A DNA stretch of 64,000 bases from an uncultured Candidatus Saccharibacteria bacterium (GCA_948868795.1 CAQRDK010000002.1:112601-176600), one strand, 5' to 3'; shown: positions 19,031-27,447, counted from the stretch's first letter. Program-made: numbers and translations. The notes: a model not told the origin generated them from the sequence alone.

Positions 19031-19690
19031 ATGTCTAACCAATTATCCCTGGAGAAGCGTGTTGCGACCGGCAAGCAGCTCAAAGCCCTTCGCGCCGAAG
19101 GTCAAATTCCTTCCGTCGTTTATGGCGGCGAAGCTCCAGTTTTGACCACTTCTAGCTACAACATTACCGAAAAAGTCTTGAACGAAGCTGGCTACCACTC
19201 CCCGATTCAGCTCGATTTGGACGGCAAGGCCCAGCTCGCTATCGTCAAGAATATTGACGTCGACCCAGTTAGCCGCCGCATTATCAACGTCGAGTTCCAG
19301 GCCGTTTCTGCCGATGAAGTTGTCGAAGCAATCACTCCGATCAAAATCGTCAACTTTGAATCCTCTGAAGCTTCGAAGAAGCACTACGTCATCCTTCAGG
19401 TCATGGAAGATGTTGAAGTTAAGGCTCAGCCGACCAACCTTCCTCAGGAAATCATCGTCGACGGCGCAAAGCTCGCCGAGCTTGACGACAAGTTGACATT
19501 GGCTGATCTCCAGCTCCCAGCTGGCGTTGCTCTCGCCGACAAAGAACTCGCCGACACGACCGTTATCGCGAACGTCTACGACCCGGCCGCCGAAGCTGCT
19601 GCTCGCGAAGCCGAAGACGCTGCCGCTAAGACTGCTGATGCTGGCGCCGAAGCCGCTCCAGCCGCCGACGCCGAAGCTAAAGCCGAATAA
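19031..19690 (+). CDS. rplY: Ribosomal protein bL25, long CTC form
   Basis: 219 residues: the N-terminal 5S-rRNA-binding L25 domain (LEKRVATGKQLKALRAEG, IPSVVYGG) and the C-terminal beta domain of the CTC/TL5 type, ending in an Ala/Glu-rich tail of about 35 residues. The start at 19031 is chosen because AAAGGAG lies about 8 bases upstream; an ATG eight codons earlier lacks one. It binds 5S rRNA in the large subunit. It is monocistronic with its own terminator. bL25 is not universal in candidate-phyla genomes. Confidence 0.93.
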   Translation: MSNQLSLEKRVATGKQLKALRAEGQIPSVVYGGEAPVLTTSSYNITEKVLNEAGYHSPIQLDLDGKAQLAIVKNIDVDPVSRRIINVEFQAVSADEVVEAITPIKIVNFESSEASKKHYVILQVMEDVEVKAQPTNLPQEIIVDGAKLAELDDKLTLADLQLPAGVALADKELADTTVIANVYDPAAEAAAREAEDAAAKTADAGAEAAPAADAEAKAE

Positions 19691-19702
19691 ATATAGCCTA
19701 GT

Positions 19703-19742
19703 AAAAAATCTCCCGCTACTCATCGTAACGGGAGATATTTTT
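19703..19742. terminator. Bidirectional terminator
   Basis: AAATCTCCCG, 10-base loop, CGGGAGATATTTTT, between convergent rplY and the aldolase fusion gene. Confidence 0.8.
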
Positions 19743-19757
19743 ATTACTGCAGACCCC

Positions 19758-21605
19758 TCACCTTACCGCTTCCGCGTTCTCTTGTAGTCGTCGTCGGAGT
19801 GCCGCCTGCGCCGCTTTCACATTTTCCGGCTTGCCTTTCCAGGTCGCCATTACCGAATCTTGCAGTGCCCGTCCGAACGCGAAACTCACCGGCCACGGGA
19901 ACGGTCCATTTTGCTTGATCGCAGCCAAGTTCTTCGTCGCTTCCGTCGCCTCTTGACCGCCGCTAAGCAATAAAACGCCTGCCAAATATTTCGGTACCGC
20001 ATGCTTCAAGACCGCCGCTGTTGCCATACCGACTTCGTTCGCCGTTGGCTGAATCACGGCCTTCTTGCCAGCCAGAATCATATTCGTCTTTAGGAGGCAA
20101 CCCGCAAGATCCACATGTCGCTCTTCAAGCTTTGCGAAGATCGCCGTAAGCACCCGGTCAGTCACCTCAATATCTTTCTCGGCTGTATAATCACCATCGC
20201 GCACAACATCACTCTCAACAATCGGCACCAACCCGACCGATTGACATTCTCGCGCAAAGCTCGCCAGAAGCTCCGCATTCTTCTCGACCGCAATAAAAGT
20301 CGGCTTATCTCGCTCAATCACGAACTTCGCCCGCCATTTCGCAAACCGGAACCCCATATCATAATATGTTCGTAGTCGCTCCGTCAGGCCTTCCAGCCCC
20401 AGCGTATAATCCTCGCCAGTCAAAGCCAGCTTCGCCAGCCCCTGGTCGACCTTAATCCCTGGAATAATCCCTCGATTTGTCAAATAATCAACAAAGTTTT
20501 GCCCGCGCTCAGTCTCTTGTCGCGCCGTCTCGTCCGACAAAATCACTCCGCTCGCGTAATCACGCAACTCTGGTGTTGTCAAAAGTAGTTCGCGATACGA
20601 GCGTCGCCGCGTGTCGTTCGCCGCAATCCCAAAACTCACCAATCGCTCGGTCAGAGTATTCGCCGATTCGTCCGCCGCCAAAATCCCCTTACGCGGCGCC
20701 ATTAGCGACTGCGCAATCAGCTTCAAATTTGCCCGCTTTTCTGCTTCACCCTTCGCCAATTCCTGTAATTTGCGCATCGACAGGGAACCTTCCAAAGTCG
20801 CATGCTCTGCGTTTAGTCGTGCCCAAAGCACTGCATCCGCCGCCGAGCCGCCCGCCGAAATCACCCCGAGCACGGTCGCCACAATCGTCGAATAAATCGT
20901 CAAATGTGTCATCATATCCGTCCGACTAAGGCTCCAGCTCTCCTCAGCCTCGCCCAGCGCGATTTTCCGCGGGCTAATATGGCAAACCAGCTGCGTATTC
21001 GGCTTGTCGACCTCAATCTTGTCGACGATTTTCTCGTTCGTATGCACCGGCGGCTCACTCTCCAAGAACAAAATATCCGCCATTTCCGCCAAGACCTTCC
21101 CGGCCGGCGTCGTGTGCTTCTCGGCGTGCACCGCCAACTTCGTCGCCGGCGAAAATTTCAAAAAGTTCTTAATCTCATCGACCAACTTCGCCGACACATT
21201 CGTCGACCGATCGACCAGAATCCACTCCGCCGCCCCCTGCGACGCGGCCGGCATTGCCCAGTCCGTCGCCTTCCGGGAACTCGGCACGAAGTACGTAATC
21301 TCCCCGTTACGTGAAAAGATATACCGATAGTCCGCCGCCTCGTCCGCCCAAACAATCTCCCCATCGCGCACCTCTGTTTTCGAATTCAAAATCGTCGCCT
21401 CGACCCCCAGCCGGTCCAATACCGACAGCGACACCGCCGCCCCGCCATACACACTCGTCCGTCGGAAAAAGCTATGCGCCTCCCCGTTAAACCCAAGATT
21501 CATCCAGTCAATTCCGTTCGAGTCCGTCTCAAAGTCATTCTGCCGGTCGTCCAGCTTCAGATAAACGTCTTTCAGTACATTCCCAATAATCAAAATCTTG
21601 CTCAT
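19758..21605 (-). CDS. Fusion of a degenerate PfkB-like domain with class I fructose-bisphosphate aldolase
   Basis: 615 residues in two parts. Residues 1-285 have the ribokinase/PfkB fold (ILIIGNVLKDVYLKLDD, VYGGAAVSLSVLDRLG). Where PfkB kinases have DTTGAGD, this protein reads DMMTHLT, so the catalytic Asp and anion-hole glycines are gone. Residues 290-615 are a class I aldolase: RKGILAADESANTLTERL, IVESDVVRDGDYT, CLLKTNMILAGKKA with the Schiff-base Lys, and LLLSGGQEATEA with FAFGRALQDS. It should cleave fructose 1,6-bisphosphate. The kinase-like half may bind a sugar phosphate or stabilise the enzyme. TATAAT ends 6 bases before the ATG, so it is leaderless. Confidence 0.85.
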   Translation of the reverse strand: MSKILIIGNVLKDVYLKLDDRQNDFETDSNGIDWMNLGFNGEAHSFFRRTSVYGGAAVSLSVLDRLGVEATILNSKTEVRDGEIVWADEAADYRYIFSRNGEITYFVPSSRKATDWAMPAASQGAAEWILVDRSTNVSAKLVDEIKNFLKFSPATKLAVHAEKHTTPAGKVLAEMADILFLESEPPVHTNEKIVDKIEVDKPNTQLVCHISPRKIALGEAEESWSLSRTDMMTHLTIYSTIVATVLGVISAGGSAADAVLWARLNAEHATLEGSLSMRKLQELAKGEAEKRANLKLIAQSLMAPRKGILAADESANTLTERLVSFGIAANDTRRRSYRELLLTTPELRDYASGVILSDETARQETERGQNFVDYLTNRGIIPGIKVDQGLAKLALTGEDYTLGLEGLTERLRTYYDMGFRFAKWRAKFVIERDKPTFIAVEKNAELLASFARECQSVGLVPIVESDVVRDGDYTAEKDIEVTDRVLTAIFAKLEERHVDLAGCLLKTNMILAGKKAVIQPTANEVGMATAAVLKHAVPKYLAGVLLLSGGQEATEATKNLAAIKQNGPFPWPVSFAFGRALQDSVMATWKGKPENVKAAQAALRRRLQENAEAVR

Positions 21606-21652
21606 GCTTCCATTATATCACGCCCCCTGTAGAAAATAACTATTGACTTTTT

Positions 21653-21722
21653 CTACCATCTGTGCTATAATGGTAATATAATAAGAAATCTTGTCCAAAA
21701 ATCACCCCAAAGGTGGTTTTTA
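21653..21722 (+). promoter_or_regulatory. Promoter followed by short terminated leader
   Basis: TTGACT and TGTGCTATAAT (to about 21672), then about 30 bases later AATCACC-CCAAA-GGTGGTTTTT, a terminator-like hairpin. Transcripts from here would be about 50 bases unless readthrough occurs. A second TATAAT follows at 21726. Confidence 0.5.
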
Positions 21723-21736
21723 TGTTATAATGAAAG

Positions 21737-21851
21737 TGCTAAATCAAACAGTTTAACCCAGCCAATTATGGGAGTAATGCGGCTATTTACGCAGTTTTCC
21801 GTAATTGGTGAACTGTTTGGTTTAGCGACTTAGTAAATAGTCGCATTTTTT
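21737..21851 (+). ncRNA. Structured small RNA, family not identified (6S- or SRP-like rod)
   Basis: A TATAAT at 21726-21731 precedes a rod-shaped fold. GCTAAA with CAAACAGTT at 21738-21754 pairs with AACTGTTTG and TTTAGC at 21811-21826. Inside, CCAATTA pairs with TAATTGG, then a GCG/CGC stem closes the apical loop. A terminator GCGACT/AGTCGC plus ATTTTTT ends it at 21851. The single long interrupted helix with its own promoter and terminator resembles 6S RNA, but at about 115 bases it is short. The SRP GGAA tetraloop consensus is not visible. It may alternatively be a leader of the pilin-like gene. Confidence 0.55.
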
Positions 21852-21958
21852 ATGGCTCACCGTCGACATCAAAGCGCAACCATACAACAACCATTCGCAA
21901 AGCGCCGCGAGCCGCGTCGGTAATGCCATCAGAAATGCCTCACCCAAAGGAGGTAATT

Positions 21959-22426
21959 ATGAAATACAAAACTATCATCGCGGCAGTTTTGATGCTAACT
22001 GCCGTGACCTTCGGCGCCGCTCGGCCAGCGCTCGCGGTCAAATGTCCGCCTCATAGCGAACGTAACCCAGGTGACACCGAGGCAGAAATCTCCGGCATTA
22101 ACAGCGTCGCTCAATGTAATCTCCCCGTCGAGCAGAAAGGCGAAGGTCTCCTCGACAGAGTCTCGGCGGTTATCAATATCGTCCTCGGTATGGTCGGAAT
22201 TATCGCCGTCGTCGTCATTATCATCGGCGGCATCAGTTTTATCATGTCTCAAGGCGATCCCGGTAAAGTCATGAAGGCCCGCAACACGATTCTCTACGGC
22301 GTCGTCGGGATCGTCGTTGCATTGTCGGCCTTCTTAATCGTCAACTTCGTGCTTGATAGTCTTTTCAGTAGCAAAACGACGTCTACTCCCTCGTCGAGTT
22401 CATCCTCCTCATCGCAAGAAAAATAG
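21959..22426 (+). CDS. VirB2/TrbC-like pilin-type membrane protein
   Basis: 155 residues: signal peptide (IIAAVLMLTAVTFGAARPALA), about 45 polar residues with two cysteines, then two hydrophobic helices (INIVLGMVGIIAVVVIIIGG and VVGIVVALSAFLIVNFVL) joined by a short basic loop (SQGDPGKVMKARN), and a Ser-rich tail. This two-helix hairpin with a cleaved leader matches the VirB2/TrbC type IV secretion pilins common in Saccharibacteria. AAAGGAGG lies 5 bases before the ATG at 21959; an upstream ATG lacks a ribosome site. No other secretion genes adjoin it, so it may act with components encoded elsewhere. Confidence 0.68.
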   Translation: MKYKTIIAAVLMLTAVTFGAARPALAVKCPPHSERNPGDTEAEISGINSVAQCNLPVEQKGEGLLDRVSAVINIVLGMVGIIAVVVIIIGGISFIMSQGDPGKVMKARNTILYGVVGIVVALSAFLIVNFVLDSLFSSKTTSTPSSSSSSSSQEK

Positions 22427-22432
22427 TCCGTC

Positions 22433-22459
22433 AAAAATCCCCTCGCAAGAGGGGATTTT
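22433..22459. terminator. Bidirectional terminator
   Basis: AAAATCCCCTC-GCAA-GAGGGGATTTT between the pilin-like gene and rpmA. Confidence 0.85.
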
Positions 22460-22500
22460 CAGTAATTGCGTAATCTCAAAAACAACAAGTCCGCGAACTT

Positions 22501-22773
22501 TTAGCGTACTTCGACGCGCACGCGTGGCACATTTTTGCCAGAGAAGTGCGACTTTTTCGTCTTCACGAAAGTCACCACGCCGTCTTTCGCTGCATGAATC
22601 GTGAAATTGCGGCTCATGTAAGTCCCAGGGCCAGCAATCTTGGTGCTACCAGTCTGGCGCACGAGGACTTCGCCGTTGCGAACTTTTTGGCCACCGAAAC
22701 GCTTCACACCGAGGCGTTGGCCGGCGTTGTTATGGATGTTTTTGGCGGTACCGCCAGCTTTGACATGTGACAT
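22501..22773 (-). CDS. rpmA: Ribosomal protein bL27
   Basis: 90 residues, with the L27 core HNNAGQRLGVKRFGGQ and GSTKIAGPGTYMSRNF. It extends toward the peptidyl-transferase centre. The N-terminus begins directly with a short Ser-His segment and lacks the Firmicutes-type cleaved extension. It starts two bases after the upstream methyltransferase gene ends on the same strand, so the two form an operon. rplU, the usual partner, is absent here. AAGGAAGA upstream serves as ribosome site. Confidence 0.95.
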   Translation of the reverse strand: MSHVKAGGTAKNIHNNAGQRLGVKRFGGQKVRNGEVLVRQTGSTKIAGPGTYMSRNFTIHAAKDGVVTFVKTKKSHFSGKNVPRVRVEVR

Positions 22774-22774
22774 A

Positions 22775-23884
22775 CTACTTCTTCCTTAAAACTATTATTT
22801 CTCTGGCGACCACCTGACCATCGCGATGATAAAGCAGGTCTTTTTGCCCCAGATTCTTAAAACTACATACATTATAGCGCAGATTACTAATTTCGTCAAG
22901 GAGATTTAACCTCTCATAACTCCCGTCCGGCCTGAGCCACGCTGGCACCGCCATCACCACCGGTGTCCCCTCCCGAATCTGCCCCGCCAAGTTCTTCAAG
23001 AACCCCAACACAATTGCTCCACACTCCTGTTTCGCCTGCTTCAATTTAATCTCCGCCGGCGGTAGCGACATCGGCGGTCCGAGATAACCTTCGCACGCCA
23101 CCGCACCAATCGGCGCCGTCCATTGAAAATGCTGCGCATCGCCCTCCGCCACGTCGATCGCCAGATCGGGCATCCCTGCCGTCTTCGCCAACCACTCCAG
23201 ATTTCTCTCGGAATACTGCACCATCCGCTCGCTAAGATCCGTCCCGTAGGGAACGTAACCCATCAGCGCCGCCTCCTGCAAAACCACCCCTGTCCCGCAA
23301 AACGGGTCTAGCAGCCTCGAACCTTTCGCTAAATCTCCACACAAGTTAATCAAAATCTGCGCCAACTTCGGCGGCAGCATCCCAACTTTCGCGTCCCTAG
23401 CCGGCCGTTTCCGGTCGCGCTCGACATAACCTTCAATATCTTGCACGCTAATCACCCGATAATATCGCCCGCCATTCTTCAGAATCTCAAGTTTCGTCGC
23501 ACCAAACAGATGATTATGGATACTCGTTGCGCTCGACAGCACTGCCGTCTTGTTCGCGACCACTCGCACGCTTCTTCCCATTTTCATCAGATTTCGTTTC
23601 ATTCGTAAAGCCTCTTTTTGCGCCATAAAAGCCGAAGCCCCTCGCGAAAAGTCCGACACCCCGAGCGTAATCTTGCCCTCCGCCGGCAAATCAGACCACA
23701 AATCCGACAATTTAACCTCTTTCGCAATCTTCAAAGTCCCGCCCAGCCGTCGCACGTCCGGTCTCTCGTCAGCTTCAAACTCCGCAAGTTCTGGCGCAAT
23801 TTTCCGCACATTCTTAAACAAACTCTCTAACTCGGCCACCGATATCAGCGGTTGCCGCCCCAAAACCGCGACATATTTCTTCAT
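22775..23884 (-). CDS. Trm11/Trm-G10-like RNA guanine-N2 methyltransferase
   Basis: 369 residues. The N-terminal half resembles a THUMP-type RNA-binding region (KKYVAVLGRQPLISVAELES). The C-terminal half is a Rossmann methyltransferase: PPKLAQILINLCG, RLLDPFCGTGVVLQEAALMG (motif I of the TRM11 family) and YGTDLSERMVQYSERNL. Motif IV, usually D/N-PPY, reads EGYLGPP, as in some Trm11 proteins. It probably modifies tRNA near position 10. This enzyme type is best known from archaea and eukaryotes. TATAATTAAGTT directly precedes the ATG, so it is leaderless and leads a two-gene operon with rpmA. Confidence 0.78.
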   Translation of the reverse strand: MKKYVAVLGRQPLISVAELESLFKNVRKIAPELAEFEADERPDVRRLGGTLKIAKEVKLSDLWSDLPAEGKITLGVSDFSRGASAFMAQKEALRMKRNLMKMGRSVRVVANKTAVLSSATSIHNHLFGATKLEILKNGGRYYRVISVQDIEGYVERDRKRPARDAKVGMLPPKLAQILINLCGDLAKGSRLLDPFCGTGVVLQEAALMGYVPYGTDLSERMVQYSERNLEWLAKTAGMPDLAIDVAEGDAQHFQWTAPIGAVACEGYLGPPMSLPPAEIKLKQAKQECGAIVLGFLKNLAGQIREGTPVVMAVPAWLRPDGSYERLNLLDEISNLRYNVCSFKNLGQKDLLYHRDGQVVAREIIVLRKK

Positions 23885-23902
23885 AACTTAATTATATCAT
23901 GT

Positions 23903-23992
23903 TATAATGACGAGCAACGAACGAAAGACATGCTAGCATGTTTTTCTGCGCGCGAGGAAATTACAGTATAAGTCGAAGACTTATGCTATAAT
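23903..23992 (+). repeat. 90-bp intergenic repeat, copy 1 (promoter-hairpin-promoter)
   Basis: Begins and ends with TATAAT. In between are GACGAGC, an inverted repeat around CATGCTAGCATG followed by TTTTT, GCGCGAGGAAATTACAGT, and a hairpin ATAAGTC-GAA-GACTTAT. A 91-bp copy at 58128-58218 differs at only about four positions. The last TATAAT serves the flippase-like gene at 24001. Confidence 0.7.
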
Positions 23993-24000
23993 ATAGAAAT

Positions 24001-25224
24001 ATGAGTAATTTTCGCAAAATCCTTACGGTTCTTACCCTAATTCTAGTTGTTTTCGTGGTCTGGAGCGCCCGAGAAGACATTATGAGTGCTATTGGCTATC
24101 TCGCTAATACGAATCTCTTTTTCGTTTTTCTCTTAATCCCTGAGCAGCTCTTTATGTACTATTGTGCCGGCCAGATCTTCTTCTCCTACATGGCTGCGAA
24201 GGGTCGCGCTGAAATCGCGCACCGACCTGGCCGCAAGCGCAAGAAAACTACTGAGGCCGACGCCATCAATGCCGAAGCTGCCGCTGCTCAAAAAGCTACC
24301 CAGAAATCCGACACTAAAGCTGAAGCTACTGCTAAAACTGACGCCAAATCCGGCCCCGCGCCGAAAAAGTTCTCCTCTTGGCTACTCGCGCGCATCTCAT
24401 TCGAGCTCAACTTCGTCAACCACGCTATTCCAAGTGGTGGTTTTGCCGGCCTCGGTTACATTACTTGGCGCCTCAAGGAATTTGGTTCTTCCGTTGGCCA
24501 AACCAGCTTTATGTATGCCCTCCGCTACGCCATCACCATCCTCGCCAACCAATTCCAGACCGTCGTCGCTATTATCATCCTCATTGCCACCGGCGGCATT
24601 GTCGAAGGCTCTTGGTGGGTGGTCGGCCTCACTAGCTTAATTTGTGTTGGTATCGTAGTTGGTCTTGCTGCAGTCGTCATCATCGCCAGCAGCCGCGACC
24701 GCATTAACTGGTTCGCTCGCATCGCCACCAAGTTCATCAACGGCCTAGTGAATATCGTCACCTTCGGTCATAAGCGCCAAGTTATCAAGAACGAACAAAT
24801 CGAAGATTATCTCGGCGACGTCTACAAAGATCTCACCGTTGCCCGCAAGAACAAGAAAATCCTCATCCATCCGATTATTTGGGGTGCCATTTATAGCTTC
24901 CTCGAAATCGCGACTTATTGGCTCGTCGGTATCAGTATGGGGCACATCGAAATCCTCCCGCAAATTATGATCGCTGAAGCTATCGCGAGCGTCATTGGAG
25001 CTGTCATGCTTACCCCGGGTGGCGTCGGCGGCTACGAAGGCACGATGATTTTCCTCATGTCCGTCCTCGGCGTTGATGCTGGTCTAGCGACCGCCGTCGT
25101 CATCACGACTCGCGTCGTTGTCCTCATCGGTACCATCGTGAGTGGTTACGGCTTCTACCAGAATGCTGTCTCTAAAATTGGCAAAAAAGAGCGCGAGCAG
25201 ATTATGCGCGAGGTCGGCGAATAG
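24001..25224 (+). CDS. Flippase-like integral membrane protein (YbhN/AglD family)
   Basis: 407 residues with about eight membrane spans of the lysylphosphatidylglycerol-synthase membrane-domain type. Signs are NHAIPSGGFAGLGYITWRL, the Arg-rich ALRYAIT segment, and MLTPGGVGGYEGTMIFLMS near residue 345. Relatives move or modify lipid-linked substrates. An Ala/Lys/Thr-rich insert of about 45 residues (near 75-120) sits in a cytoplasmic loop. TATAAT ends 8 bases before the ATG, inside the 90-bp repeat, so the gene has almost no leader. It overlaps xseA by one base (TAGTG), so the two are translationally linked. Confidence 0.78.
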   Translation: MSNFRKILTVLTLILVVFVVWSAREDIMSAIGYLANTNLFFVFLLIPEQLFMYYCAGQIFFSYMAAKGRAEIAHRPGRKRKKTTEADAINAEAAAAQKATQKSDTKAEATAKTDAKSGPAPKKFSSWLLARISFELNFVNHAIPSGGFAGLGYITWRLKEFGSSVGQTSFMYALRYAITILANQFQTVVAIIILIATGGIVEGSWWVVGLTSLICVGIVVGLAAVVIIASSRDRINWFARIATKFINGLVNIVTFGHKRQVIKNEQIEDYLGDVYKDLTVARKNKKILIHPIIWGAIYSFLEIATYWLVGISMGHIEILPQIMIAEAIASVIGAVMLTPGGVGGYEGTMIFLMSVLGVDAGLATAVVITTRVVVLIGTIVSGYGFYQNAVSKIGKKEREQIMREVGE

Positions 25225-26402
25225 TGTTTGAAGGCTTCGACGGCTGGCTCCGTATCAAAGATGACCCCGCCGATTCCGACCATGACGCCGGCGAAGAGCG
25301 CCCTTATCGCGTTTCCGAACTTATCAATCATTGTAATTTTATCCTCGAGCGTGAATTTGACGACGTTCTCGTCGAGGGCGAAGTTGCCAGTTTTAAAGTC
25401 AACCAAGGTAAATGGGTTTTCTTCGACCTGAAGGAAGAGGATTTTAGCCTCAACTGTTTCATGCCCTTGAACCAGCTTCACGTTGCGTTGACTGACGGCA
25501 TGAAAATCCGCGCCCGAGTTTTGCCAAAAGTTACGAAATGGGGAAAATTTTCGCTCACCGTCCGTCAGGTTCTTCCCGTCGGCGAAGGGAACATCAAGAA
25601 AAGTTTCGAGTTGTTGAAGAAAAAACTTACCGCCGAAGGACTTTTTGACCCCGCGAAGAAGCGTCCGCTCCCCGCGAACTTATCGAAAATCGGTGTTATT
25701 TCTTCGACGAATGCCGCCGGCTATCTCGACTTTCTGAAAATCCTCGACAACCGTTGGGGTGGTCTCGAAATCAAAACCGTCAACACGCAAGTTCAAGGCC
25801 TGAGCGCCCCGGAACAAATCGTCCGTGCGCTCGAATATCTCAACCAACATTCCGACGTTGAAGTGATCGCCATCTTGCGCGGCGGCGGCAGCGCCGACGA
25901 TCTCGCGGCTTTCAATGACGAGAAACTCGCCCACGCGATTGCGGCAAGCCGCATCCCCGTCATCACCGGTATTGGCCACGAAATCGACGAAAGTCTCGCC
26001 GACCTTGCCGCCGATGTTCGCGCCTCCACTCCATCGAACGCCGCTGAGCGCCTCACTCCCGACCGTTCCGCCGCCCTCTACCGCATTCGCAATAACCTTG
26101 CCAACACGCGCCGCTACCTTCTGGACCAAATCACTCAAACTAGTCAGCAGCTTTCTGAAACTCTCCGCGCCGCCAAACAGCTTATTCTCCAAAAACTTAC
26201 CCTCGCCGAACAGCATGTCGCCTCCACTAAAAAAGTTCTCGCTAGTTTTAATCCCGAGGAAGTTTTACGTCGAGGCTACGCTATCCTCGTCAGCGAACAT
26301 TCCCCTGGCCAATCCACAGAATATTCCCCAGGAGATGTTGTAAAAATTACAACGCTTTCACAAACTTTAACCGCGGAGATACAAAATGTCCAAAAACGCT
26401 AA
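25224..26402 (+). CDS. xseA: Exodeoxyribonuclease VII large subunit
   Basis: 392 residues with a GTG start inside the stop of the previous gene. Domain order: OB-fold DNA-binding domain (residues 20-115, VEGEVASFKVNQGKWVFFDL), then the catalytic domain with IGVISSTNAAGYLDF, VIAILRGGGSADDLAAFNDE and PVITGIGHEIDESLADLAAD, then a coiled-coil that binds XseB. The enzyme degrades single-stranded DNA from both ends. It is slightly shorter than the E. coli protein. It overlaps xseB by 17 bases. A 17-bp palindrome lies near its 3' end. Confidence 0.95.
   Translation: MFEGFDGWLRIKDDPADSDHDAGEERPYRVSELINHCNFILEREFDDVLVEGEVASFKVNQGKWVFFDLKEEDFSLNCFMPLNQLHVALTDGMKIRARVLPKVTKWGKFSLTVRQVLPVGEGNIKKSFELLKKKLTAEGLFDPAKKRPLPANLSKIGVISSTNAAGYLDFLKILDNRWGGLEIKTVNTQVQGLSAPEQIVRALEYLNQHSDVEVIAILRGGGSADDLAAFNDEKLAHAIAASRIPVITGIGHEIDESLADLAADVRASTPSNAAERLTPDRSAALYRIRNNLANTRRYLLDQITQTSQQLSETLRAAKQLILQKLTLAEQHVASTKKVLASFNPEEVLRRGYAILVSEHSPGQSTEYSPGDVVKITTLSQTLTAEIQNVQKR
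26337..26353. repeat. 17-bp palindrome GTTGTAA-AAA-TTACAAC, copy 3 (end of xseA)
   Basis: Same sequence as 8339-8355, again read as VVKITT in frame with otherwise uncommon codons. Confidence 0.6.
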
Positions 26403-26604
26403 CCAAAAAAACGACCAACCGTCCATCAGCCAAAAACTCGCCGAACTCGACGCGGCCGTTGAGTGGTTTTATGGTGACGATTTTTCTCTCGACGAAGCCC
26501 TCGATAAGTATCAGTCCGCCACGAATCTTGCTAAAGAAATTGAAAAAGACCTAAGCGAGATGAAAAATAAAGTCGAAGTTCTAGAGGACTTTACAAAAAG
26601 TTAG
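26386..26604 (+). CDS. xseB: Exodeoxyribonuclease VII small subunit
   Basis: 72 residues, the usual size. ELDAAVEWFYGDDFSLDEAL and the following helix match the XseB two-helix fold that packs on the XseA coiled-coil. The start lies 17 bases inside xseA, so the subunits are coupled in translation. Confidence 0.92.
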   Translation: MSKNANQKNDQPSISQKLAELDAAVEWFYGDDFSLDEALDKYQSATNLAKEIEKDLSEMKNKVEVLEDFTKS

Positions 26605-26625
26605 CATTTGCGTTATAATAATACT

Positions 26626-27417
26626 ATGGAAAGCCAACCTCTTCCGCCGAATCCGAATATTAATCCTAGCGTTGTCAATGCACCAGCGACGCAGCCTTTT
26701 GCTCCCTCTGCCCCCGGCTCGGTGTCGCTTAATACTGGAGCTCCGCTCAGCTCCGCCCATATGTACGCTCCGACCACGAATAAAAAGCATTATACGGCTA
26801 TTTTGACCGTTCTGCTCATCCTTGCTGTCGCTGTCGCAATTCTTTTCGCCTGGCTTTATATCCAAAAGAACTCCGAATACCAGACCGCACGCACTGATGT
26901 CGACTCTCAAATTGATGCCGCCGTCGCCATGGCTCGCGCCGAAACCACGACTAAGATGGAAGAAGAATTCGCCGAGCGTGAAAAGTACCCTTATCGTAAC
27001 TTCGCCGGACCCGCCGACTACGGTAGCCTCGGCTTCGAATATCCGCAGACTTGGAGTGTCTATGTCGCGAAGGACGCCTCGAACGGTGGTGACTACGAGG
27101 CTTATCTGAATCCCGTCGAAGTTCAGCCGGTTAGTCGCTCTACAATCAACGCCCTGCGCGTCACGATTAAAGACGCTTCTTTCGAGACTGCTCTCCGTCA
27201 GTATGAAAACTTCGTCAAAAGTGGTCGCCTCACACTCTCTACTCGTAGCGTTGGCGGCACTCTCGCCAATCTCTACATTGGCGACCTTCCGGATGGTATT
27301 CGTGGCGCCATGGCCGCTTTTAAACTTCGTGACAAGACCGTCATGATTCAGACCGACGCCGAACTCTTCATTGATGAGTTCTACAAAATCCTCGATACTA
27401 CCACCTTCGTCAACTAA
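26626..27417 (+). CDS. Single-span membrane protein with outer PsbP-like domain, unknown
   Basis: 263 residues. A Pro/Asn-rich cytoplasmic N-terminus of about 55 residues precedes one span (YTAILTVLLILAVAVAILFA), a helical stalk, and an outer domain of about 150 residues that begins with SLGFEYPQTWSVYVAK. That opening strand pattern is typical of PsbP/MOG1-like domains. The start is placed at 26626 because TATAATAATACT abuts that ATG; the upstream in-frame alternative is inside the promoter. It is followed closely by the kinase gene. Function is unknown. Confidence 0.7.
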   Translation: MESQPLPPNPNINPSVVNAPATQPFAPSAPGSVSLNTGAPLSSAHMYAPTTNKKHYTAILTVLLILAVAVAILFAWLYIQKNSEYQTARTDVDSQIDAAVAMARAETTTKMEEEFAEREKYPYRNFAGPADYGSLGFEYPQTWSVYVAKDASNGGDYEAYLNPVEVQPVSRSTINALRVTIKDASFETALRQYENFVKSGRLTLSTRSVGGTLANLYIGDLPDGIRGAMAAFKLRDKTVMIQTDAELFIDEFYKILDTTTFVN

Positions 27418-27447
27418 TCTCTCCTCATTCTGTGCTATAATAACCTC

